Assembly (NCBI GenBank): GCA_024195265.1
Contig: JAJLRJ010000015.1
Span: 625,470-689,469, forward strand
From: Dendrophyllia cribrosa
Lineage: Eukaryota; Cnidaria; Anthozoa; Scleractinia; Dendrophylliidae
Length of the DNA: 64,000 nucleotides
Direction: 5' to 3'
The position numbers and the translations under genes were made by a program. Shown piece by piece: positions 55,831 to 64,000 of this stretch. The notes beneath the pieces were generated by a model. The model was not told the DNA's origin and did not search any database. It was given only the letters and a program-made list of their open reading frames with translations. How positions within the stretch are numbered: the first letter of the stretch is position 1; each line of letters opens with the position of its first letter.

Positions 55831-57905
55831 TTACGCCTTATTAACCTGACGATGAATGTCGATCTTTGGTGTCCTAAGTTCGTACAACCCGTTAGAATGC
55901 ACGTACACAAGGTCGATTGGATATATCAAAGCATTTACCGCTTCTTGGTAACTTTTGCCAGCACTGAGTTTAAATTTTTCTGGTTCAGTCTCGGAAAACT
56001 CTGCCAGATACGCTGTTTTGCGATCTTCTGATAATCTTATAACTTTTGCCACAAACACTTCGGGCGACTTGTCAGTTGAATTCGCAGCTACTAATGCCAC
56101 GAAATCGCCAGGGTGGGGAACATATTCGATGTTCCCTTCTTCGTCTTCGTCGCTTAACAATTCTATTCCGTCTTCTTCAAGGCTTCGACAAGCCATCGAG
56201 CTTAACAGATGCAATGCCTTACTTTTCTTCTGAGCCAACGGACGTTCATCGTAAAATCGCTTTTGTGTCCGCACCGAATGTTTCATCAAGGTCGCAAACG
56301 ACTCTCTTAGTGAAACATCGCCACTCGCAGGCAAAGTCAAAAAGTGGCTGACAACCGCTTTTCTTATGTCGCTTGTAGTTAATTTCATTGAAAAATATTT
56401 TTCAAAAATACCAGACACGTAATGGCTATACGAAGTATGATTAAAAGGATCGCCCCTTGAATTGACGAAGAAAAAATCATGGTCTTTCCCCGCTAAAAGC
56501 AACGGTCTCATTTTAGTACAGTACAGCTTCAAATAGTACGTAAGGAAAGTTAACGGCGTCAAATCCGTTCTATTCGGTCCATAAGTAAGTCTTGTTTTGT
56601 AAGCATCTTCAAACAAGGTAACAGTCCCGTCTTGGTTAAAGCAAATAAAATTTTGATTCTTACATTCCTCGTTGCCTTGACCTGCATAAATGCGAAGAGT
56701 GATGTATTCCTTTACTCGCCCGGGGTTAGCTGAGCAATATAGCAGTAATAACACAAATTCATGCAGCTCCTTGCCTGGTCCAAGCCGGTTTTCTCGCTTA
56801 ATTCCCATTTTAACTCCCTGCAAAGTTCTAAAAGCTCGGGGTAAACAACTTTCTCTATCACAGGCTGCTTTGCCAAATCATCTATTTTCACCTTTCTTGC
56901 AAGACGCTCGAGCTGTCTCTGAATAGATCGAATTTTTTCTACTGAATCGTCGAAATCCTTGATTTGATTAGAGATTGTGGGTACTTTTATTACGTTAATG
57001 AAAGCCGAAATGTAACGACTACAAGTGATCGCCTTCACACCGCGCGATTCCATCATGTAAGTTGAGAATTGTTGGATTATTTCCGCATCGCCGCAGTAAG
57101 TCAGTTTTGGTTCGACCTTTTTCACGTTTTTCAAATACCACAAAAATCGAGAGACTCGTTCGATCATTTTATCGATGGTGTTATTTTGTAACGCACTGCC
57201 TTCACGGTCAAAATTGAGTTCAACAGAATAAAACTTTCGTGTTTCACTAAGTTCTGAAAGGAGCTCGGGTGACATTTCGTCGTTACTTAGAGTAGCAACC
57301 TTTCTATTTTCAAGACAAGAGGCCGAGGAGACAGACGATTCGTGCGGCACATCGGTACTGTGAGGTTCTACTAAATAATCTTTTTCTCTGTCCGATCTAC
57401 TCTTCCCGCCCTCGACGCTCAAATTCACAAGGTGTTCGCCATCGCTTTGAACATCGTCCGTTTTTGAAGCAGACCCTGGCCCATCGTTTGAACAGCTCTT
57501 CACAGAAGAGTATGAATCGCTTTGCTTCATATCAAATCTACCTTGAAAAGGCCAAGGGGTTATTTGAGAATTTATCGGAGAGAAACTTGGTGAAATGTTA
57601 TTCGTTTCAGAAGGAAATTGGCGTCCAAAGTTTGGCATGCAATACGCTAGAATCATACCGTGGAGGCGTAATAAATTTGGTTCACTTATGAGCCTGAAAG
57701 GACCATTTTGGGGTGGAAGATGATTCAAGAAAAAGAGACCTTCCTCTTCTGTACAGATTAAAGTCTCTATTCCTAGAAAACGCATTGCACTACAAAGATG
57801 ATCATCCGCGATACTGAAAAACAATTTGCTTTTGACGTCGGAAAAACAGTAAAACAATTCTTTCCCCCGTTTTATCACACAAATATTGCCAAATTGAGCT
57901 GCCAT
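55831..57905 (-). pseudogene. Crypton-like tyrosine recombinase gene, one frameshift
   Basis: The first frame starts at ATG 57905 (397 codons) and ends with a helical domain like the N-terminal (SAM-like) part of phage-type integrases. The second (56823-55831, 330 codons) holds the catalytic core: CSANPGRVKEY (Arg 36), TTSDIRKAVVSHF (Arg 154) and MKHSVRTQKRFYDER (His 182, Tyr 191), as in Cryptons. The two frames overlap at about 56712-56823, and the same sequence is read in both, so a single-base frameshift near 56790 is likely. The N-terminal 200 residues are Ser-rich and unrecognised. No reverse transcriptase accompanies it. Confidence 0.7.
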
Positions 57906-58197
57906 TTTCTAACAATCGTCTTAAATGAGATATGCTACGTTCTACCATAAGTGGAAGTGAAAATAATTAAGCCACACTAGTATGCCATCGACTCCATTTG
58001 TAATGTTTTAAATTATCCACTGGACTCGTTCTGTTATGAAGACAATCTGAGAGCAGCCTCCTTACCAGTTTTTTTATATACTGGAAACTCCAATTTACAC
58101 TGCAGAAAAGAAAAGAAATTGAAAAACAAAATGAAAAAAAAAAGAAACAAATGACAAAGTAGTTAACACAGAACAAAAAAAAAGAAAACCGGTGGTT
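57797..58197. repeat. Direct repeat of the Crypton 5' region
   Basis: Same sequence as 47218-47611. The shared end at AACCACCGGTT (reverse of 58187-58197) may mark the 5' end of the element. Confidence 0.7.
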
Positions 58198-58249
58198 ATA
58201 ATAAATAAATGCCTGTTTTAGAAAATATGTGAACTTATTCAAAAGGGTC

Positions 58250-58318
58250 TAGAACCCTAACCCTAACACTAACCCTAACACTAACCCTAACCCTAACACC
58301 GTAAAGTAACCCTAACCC
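58250..58318. repeat. Interstitial telomere-like repeat
   Basis: About ten units of AACCCT or the variant AACACT (TTAGGG on the other strand) in 69 bases, the metazoan telomere motif, here inside the window. Confidence 0.8.
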
Positions 58319-58577
58319 TTACACCTGCCCCCGCCAAGTGCAATAGACAATACTCTGTGACTAATTTGTGTCTTTTATTCCTTAATAGTAGCTAGCCTTC
58401 TTTTTTGTTTCAATTACTTTTACACTGTACTGTTTTTTTGTTTAATTTCTGCGCTTTTTTTGGAAACATGCGTTCTACTTTACTTTACTTTGTCTTTTCT
58501 TTTGTGTTTTTGTCTGTTCCTTTATTAAAGCAAACTTGAAAACAACATGATAAACTTTCGAATTCAACGCTTGATAC

Positions 58578-58877
58578 TTGCTAATTCGTGCTTTGCAACC
58601 GATGGGTTTCAAAAAAGAAAAATTTCCTTCTAATACTCCTAACAAATGTATGCCCCCGGACAATCCCAAATGTGAATTTCACCCGCATCTTCCCCAGTTT
58701 TCTACCATCAAAGGCGTCAACACTGAATCCTGCGAACAGGGATTTCGTCGTCTCAACCAGTACTTCGAAGTTACACGCAAAATGACTCAATACAAACGGA
58801 ATATTCTTTTTTGGTTTGTTAATAACAGATTTAACACAGATCTAAAAAGTGAACTAAAAAGGCGCCAACTAATGTAA
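58578..58877 (+). CDS. Terminal exon resembling KDZ-type transposases
   Basis: The frame reads [37 protein letters not shown] and stops at 58877. The pattern NTE..EQ.F......M....F....N resembles the final catalytic Glu region of KDZ (Kyakuja/Dileera/Zisupton) transposases. The true start is an acceptor somewhere before about 58640. The remaining exons are not found nearby, so this looks like a remnant. Confidence 0.45.
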   Translation: MLIRALQPMGFKKEKFPSNTPNKCMPPDNPKCEFHPHLPQFSTIKGVNTESCEQGFRRLNQYFEVTRKMTQYKRNILFWFVNNRFNTDLKSELKRRQLM

Positions 58878-58949
58878 GCCGAGTTAATGTAAGAGTATTA
58901 TGAGAAAAGAAAAAGGCAATGTACTTCTGTAAATACATGGACGAATTGA

Positions 58950-59220
58950 TCTTATCATGATATATCAAACTATCACTGTGTCTTGTCTTCTTTCTTAAAT
59001 CACTAGAGTGAGATTTGACAGTGATAGTGATACATGATATGATAACTTGCTTTATTTCAAGAAAACTTTCTATGCTCCTAGATAGGTGGACAATTTTGAT
59101 ATTATCATGATATATCACAATATCATTGTGTCTGTTATGCTTGGTAAAATGGTGAAATCACTTGAGTGAGATTTGAGAATGATAGTCATACATGATATGA
59201 TTCTAACTTGATAGTGATAC
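58950..59220. repeat. Two diverged copies of a 100-bp AT-rich unit
   Basis: TTATCATGATATATCA, then CACTGTGTCT or CATTGTGTCT, GAGTGAGATTTGA and ATACATGATATGAT occur in this order at 58950-59050 and 59100-59210. The following 200 bases continue with ATGATA/TATCAT motifs. Confidence 0.6.
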
Positions 59221-59419
59221 CTTGATAATGATAATTCGAAAATTTGATAGCGAAAATTCTTCCAGCAACTATCATGTAAATACGATATGATAATGATATT
59301 TTTGATATTTAAAATGGAAAATTATTTTTTGCTTTTATCATTCTGTTATCACCCAAATATCACTGAGATATCAAAATATCAATTATCAAACTAACAATAT
59401 TCTATCACGATATTTTGAT

Positions 59420-60745
59420 AAACCGCAATCCTGCACCTTAGTGGATTTATACGTATAGTGACCCTGTCACTGTTATGGAAGCGAAAATGTCGAAAATGGC
59501 CGCAAGAAGCAGGAAAATAACCGTGACTATTCACTGGAGGTGTTTGTAAACAACGCCTATTGACAAAGTTCGTATTAAAGCAAAGCTGATAGTTGGTAGA
59601 ACATTTAACGCGACAACGACACAAAATTGTAGAGCCCTTTCGCGGGCTAATGTTTCATGTACAGATGTTGCCCTGAGCAGTTTAGTTTTTAACTTTTGGT
59701 TACGAGGCGGTAGCCTCCGATTATGAGATTACTTGCGGTTTAGTGATTTGCAAATTGATCACATGCCGCGGTTCCTACGAACAAAAACAATATTAATTTT
59801 GTATGCGCCTGAATTGATTTGGTAATTCCCGCGCAGAAATAAATTCTAACGACTTACTTAGGACCCACTTAGGTCGCAGGTCTTAGGTCGTGACAAAAAT
59901 TAATTTCGATTCAAAGGGGACAGACTTCAAATAAATGTGGCTCGTAAAGGTGATTTGACCTAACGATCGAGAACACAACAAACAAATTATACCGATTTAC
60001 TCACAAGAGCCAAAGTCCTGGATTTGCTTCTTCCCGGCAACTGGAGTTTCTGAAAAGACTACAATTATCACACTGACCTTGATTTTAACTACGATATTTA
60101 TATGTTCATTTTTTGACGTGAATCACTAAAATAGAACAAAAGAAATGCTGAATAATCCTGAATCATTCTGAGTCACAATGGAATGAGTCGTGTCACGATT
60201 ACGATGCATTACATACGAAGTAAATATAGCGATTATAGCAATGGAAACTTGAACACGAAGGTGTACTGTAAAAAGGACGCTTCTTTTGGGAAGCCACTGA
60301 AGGCTAATTTGTCAATCAACTAGCTAGCGTAAAGACGTACGAGAAGTCAGGTCACCGATTCATTTTAGCGATTAAAATAATTTATCGAAAGGTAACCACA
60401 AAACCCCAGTTCCGCTGTAGTGCGGGTAAATAGTTTTTAAAATAAATTGAACATATTTTGTATCTGGTTCCACCTTTTCGGTTCCTTGCTGAAATAGTGC
60501 CATTTTGCGAGCAAACTTCATAACGACACGAAGTATATGTAGTAAGCTAATTGATGCCGTTTTGAACTATCTGTTTCCGCAGATATCTAAGACATGAACC
60601 TGGAATATTTTCAGCTAGCAAATTAATTTTAAAGTAAAAGCAGAGTTGTACTAAATATTTTTTTACTATACTCACAGGAACAAACAATAAGGGATATTCA
60701 CGACCCGAACATACTCCCGGTACGAATATCCTCATCGGGCATGTA
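59420..60745. other. Intergenic, no supported gene
   Basis: AT-rich with short frames only. ATG-poor and without recognisable repeats apart from a few short palindromes. Confidence 0.35.
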
Positions 60746-60751
60746 CTAAAA

Positions 60752-61068
60752 CCCGAAACAACGAAACGAAACCACCGAAACGAAATGACCGAAACAAGCG
60801 AAACCACCGAAACGACCGAAACGAAACCGCCGAAACAACCGAAACGGCCGAAACGAAACGAAACGAAGTCACCGAAACGGCCGAAACGAAACGAAATCAC
60901 CGAAACAAGCGAAACCACCGAAACGACCGAAATGAAATGAAATCACCGAAACAACCGAAACGAAACGAAATCACCGAAACAAGTGAAACCGCCGAAACAA
61001 CCGAAACGGCCGAATTGGGGAAACGAAACGAAATCACCGAAACAAGCGAAACAATCAAAACGAAACGT
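60752..61068. repeat. CCGAAAC minisatellite
   Basis: An irregular array of CCGAAA(A/C)- and ACGAAACGAAAT-type units, with higher-order repeats such as GAAATCACCGAAACAAGCGA. The minus-strand frame over it (Phe/Val/Ser-rich) is a by-product of the repeat. Confidence 0.85.
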
Positions 61069-61764
61069 CTAAAACTCCTTAAATTTGTAAATTAAATTGT
61101 TGTTAAAAGATATAAGATATAGTAATCTTAAAAGGGAACGGTTTACATGTAGCATGTCGATCGAGTTTCTGACATCACAAATTCGCGCCAAAAGCCGAGT
61201 GGAAACCCATTCATTTACCCATTTCGCAAAAACAAACATATAATGTGATTTGTTGACCTTAATGCATTGATTGTAAAAAAACGTGATGGTGACTCTTAGA
61301 CCCATTAGAAAACTTTTATAGTGGCAGATGTAAAGAAAACAAACAATCGGACGGCTATGCATAGGCTAGGGTATATAGGGATCACGTCAGCTTACAGCCT
61401 AAAGTCTATAGGAAAATTCATAACCTGACGAGGAAATTCCACGTTAAGTTTCACGCGAAAAACCGATATTGCAAGAATCGCGAAGCGATGAGTGCAAGTC
61501 ACGCTTAATACCTCGCATCAAATAGCCAATCAGAATTCGTGGATTCCCTGGGCTATGCGATTTTGAGCAGAACTGTATTTTGTTTTTGTTTTCACTGATC
61601 AACGGATTGCAGGAATTTGATTGTTTCTCCTTGCAGGAGTAGCTTTTGGGACTTTGTATGTGTTCGCGTGACCGCTCTCTGTTGATAAGTACTTTGTTGA
61701 CGTACCTTTAACAGGTGGTGGAATGTACGTAAATTTCTTATTATTTTCTAACGGCAATGCACGA
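61069..61764. other. Intergenic, no supported gene
   Basis: No open frame with a recognised domain; the minus-strand frame 61069-61362 looks like chance. Confidence 0.3.
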
Positions 61765-62145
61765 TAGAATGTCAACTTTTTTCGTTGTTACAACTAGTGA
61801 TAAGTGACACTAAAAAAAAGGTAAAGGTAAAGGTGCATTTTCTCTGATTTTTTGAAGGTTTCAAGTAATTTAAGACCCAATCGCACAGCATGCAATTTTT
61901 TAAAAGAAGTTGTATTTGCGGAACTTCATCAAAGAAGCAAAATTATTAGCTATTGTCTTCTGCTATTCTGATTAGTTAAGCACGAACATTTCCTAAAATT
62001 TATTTGACGCAAATGGATTTTCTTTATTTTTATACTGAAATATAATTATGAACCATCAGCTCTTCCCCTATTCTTGAAATCAAAGCCGGATATTCTATGC
62101 GGGAAAGAACCAATGCCGCAGAACAATTAAGTTTACCGTGGCGAG
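61765..62145 (+). repeat. Dispersed repeat, copy 2
   Basis: Same-direction match to 25680-25985, with an extra A-rich and TTAGCTATTGTC-containing part in the middle. Confidence 0.6.
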
Positions 62146-62230
62146 TAAGTCGAGTAATACAGACAAGTATCATGGATTCTTGACAGGTAAATATTGAACG
62201 CTCACATCAATCCATACTTCATTTTACCTT

Positions 62231-62395
62231 TGTTAATATATTCCTTGTAATAAACCAGCCATGAGTATGGTTGAACACACACTAATTTATTCAATAGAAA
62301 GAAAACCTTACATAAATCATGTGATGGTCATGTGACTACTGTCACACATTCGTGTCACGCATATAAAATGATCTCTATTACAATACATTATTACA
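62231..62395 (-). repeat. Putative 3' LTR of the Ty3-type element (about 165 bp)
   Basis: On the minus strand a purine-rich tract (GAGGGGAGGAT) is followed by TGTAATAATG; 165 bases later the stretch ends ATTAACA, so it has TG...CA borders. It contains TTTTATATG (TATA-like, reversed order uncertain) and GAATAAA. The matching 5' LTR would be outside the window, so this call rests on position and ends only. Confidence 0.45.
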
Positions 62396-62543
62396 ATCCT
62401 CCCCTCTAAGATCACTATTAATTAATTCAACTCATTCATTTTCAAAAATAGCACAAAAACGAAACTAGTGCCAGTCTGTTAACTCAGTAACGGTTAACTC
62501 AGTAAATCTCAAAGTCTAAAATCATAGTTCAAAAAGTTCACAA

Positions 62544-64000
62544 TCAAAGTTGATAGTCCTTTAGGTATGCGGGTCGAGTGCGACTCCGCACAGGGCGTGA
62601 CAGCTTCGGGCTGGGGGCGACAGGTGGCTGCTCAGCAGGTGTTGGAGACTTAAGTTGCTCTTGCTCAGGCAGGACTACTGGCATAATGTCTGGAATCTCC
62701 TCCTCCACTGACTGCGTCGCTTCTTCCCCATTCACACGAGCTCGAACCTGGTCTTGATGTCTTCGGACAACTGTACCATCCTCCAACTGCACACGAGCTG
62801 ACACAGGACCGGATTTCTCCACAACAGTGCCTGGCATCCAAGTCTTCTTGTACCGGAAATCCTTAGCATAAACTGCTTGGCCCTCCTGTATCTCCCTCTC
62901 CACAGCATGATGGTCGTGCGAGGCCTTCTGTTGGGTCTGTTTGTTCCGCACTCGAGCTGCTAGGTCAGGAACCATTCGGTTCAGTTGCGTGTGTAACTTC
63001 CGTTTCATTAAGAGCTCAGCTGGTGGAACGCCAGTCGTACTATGGGGCGTGGTGCGGTAGCTGAGGAGGAATCGGGACAGCCTTGTCTACACACTTCCCT
63101 TCTCCATCTTCTCAAACCCTTCCTTAAAAATTCGAACCGCCCGTTCAGCCAGGCCATTTGATGCTGGGTGATAGGGGGCTACTCTGATGTGTCTGATGCC
63201 ATTCTTCTTCATAAACTCTTCAAATTCTGCACTGGTGAAATTGCTGCCATTGTCACTAACAAGTACTGCCGGTAGGCCATGTATAGCAAAAATCTCTCGC
63301 AATTTCTCAATTGTGGCACTAGATGTGGTAGAGCTCATACGGTGTACGTCTAGCCATTTAGAGTAGGCGTCGATTACCACCAGGAACATTTCTCCTTTGT
63401 AGGGCCCTGCATAGTCAATGTGGATTCTTGACCATGGAAGTCCTGGCCACTCCCAAGGGTGAAGTGGAGCTTCTGCTGGTGCTCTCTGATGCAACTGACA
63501 TTTCTCGCAACGTTTCACCTCCTTCACAATGTCTTGGTCTATGCCCGGCCACCACACATAACTTCGGGCAAGAGCTTTCATGCGCGATTCGCCTGGGTGG
63601 GCTTCGTGCAACTCAGTGAGTACCTTCTTCCGTCCTTGAGGGGGTACCACCACTCTGGATCCCCAAAGTACACAGCCGTCTTCCACACTTAGCTCAGACT
63701 GCTTACTGAAGTACGGGTTCAACTCTTCCGATTTGTTTGTTGCCGGCCAGCCTTCCAAGATGAAGCGCAGTACTTGTGAGAGGACAGGGTCTCTCTGGGT
63801 CCACTCCTTGATGTGACCACTGTGCACGGGTGTTCCTTCTAAATGTTCCATAAGCAAGATGGTCTCGCCTGGTAGTGGAGCTGCATTGGGCATCCCGGGT
63901 AAAGGTAGTCTACTCAGGGCATCAGCATTCCCATTTGTCAGACCGGCCTTGTAAGAGATCCTGTACTCGTAAGCTGACAAAGTGAGCGCCCATCGCTGAA
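62544..64000 (-). pseudogene. Ty3/gypsy-type pol: RNase H end, integrase and C-terminal extension, one stop
   Basis: Coding runs from the window edge. QRWALTLSAYEYRI and NGNADALSRLPLPG mark the end of RNase H. Integrase follows: a His/Cys zinc motif (HEAHPGESRMKA; CEKCQLH), then Asp (RIHIDYAGP), Asp (LVSDNGSNFTS) and Glu (NGLAERAVR). A TAG at 63089-63087 interrupts the frame, which continues in the same frame through 63008-62544 with a basic Pro-rich tail (RPVRSRTRPAYLKDYQL). It is thus a single nonsense change in an otherwise well-kept 3' half. The 5' half lies beyond 64000. Confidence 0.8.

Noticed and set aside
60547..60918. Phe/Val/Ser-rich frame
   Set aside because: Translation of the CCGAAAC minisatellite.
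1..64000. CRISPR arrays, bacterial operons or rRNA genes
   Set aside because: No regularly spaced repeats with unique spacers, no operon-like gene packing and no rRNA-like sequence seen.

Overview
This is a eukaryotic, animal-type window with no bacterial features: predicted exons are joined by GT-AG introns, non-coding DNA is AT-rich, and most of the sequence is nested transposable elements. The mix (many short inverted-repeat elements, 5'-truncated LINEs with short tandem tails, tyrosine-recombinase elements, a Ty3-type retroelement and a multi-exon NHL-propeller gene) suggests a cnidarian, probably a stony coral or anemone. That assignment is an inference, not a match.

The dominating structure is a pair of large, nearly identical elements in opposite orientation. 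Positions 1-9510 are the left copy, cut by the window edge, with its gene on +. Positions 28591-43910 are the right copy, with its gene on -. Both end in the same terminal motif, AGAGGCCTTCCAAGGGG, followed by GCGACA-rich subterminal DNA. Each carries one multi-exon gene for about 1,600 residues: a basic N-terminus, a Ser/acidic segment, a Cys/His finger, then a region with the pattern of a DDE (P-element/THAP9/KDZ-like) transposase in which an NHL beta-propeller with a SAP motif lies between the second acidic block and the final Glu block. Both copies share an in-frame stop and a frameshift. The right copy is further interrupted by a 4.9-kb TTAA-flanked element with roughly 1-kb terminal inverted repeats (30833-35768) and a 142-bp element (28898-29039). 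The left copy shows both empty sites and has its own 28-bp coding deletion.

The 19 kb between the copies (9511-28590) holds MITEs with TA duplications, a truncated transposase-like gene on - (13171-16683), a zinc-finger-like open frame (17814-18281), a motif cluster (19070-19925), a duplicated segment containing a LINE tail and a MITE with its own empty site (22035-24400), and a tandem array touching the right copy (28270-28590).

From 43911 to 64000 there are LINE remnants, one plausible first exon of an unrecognised gene (45568-45747), a complete but decayed Ngaro/PAT-like retrotransposon with split direct repeats A1-B1A2-B2 (49994-54900), a Crypton-like tyrosine recombinase gene with a frameshift (55831-57905), an interstitial telomere-like block, a KDZ-like transposase terminal exon (58578-58877), a CCGAAAC minisatellite and, at the right edge, the 3' half of a Ty3/gypsy-type pol with a short putative LTR. 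I see no rRNA, tRNA, CRISPR array or intact housekeeping gene.
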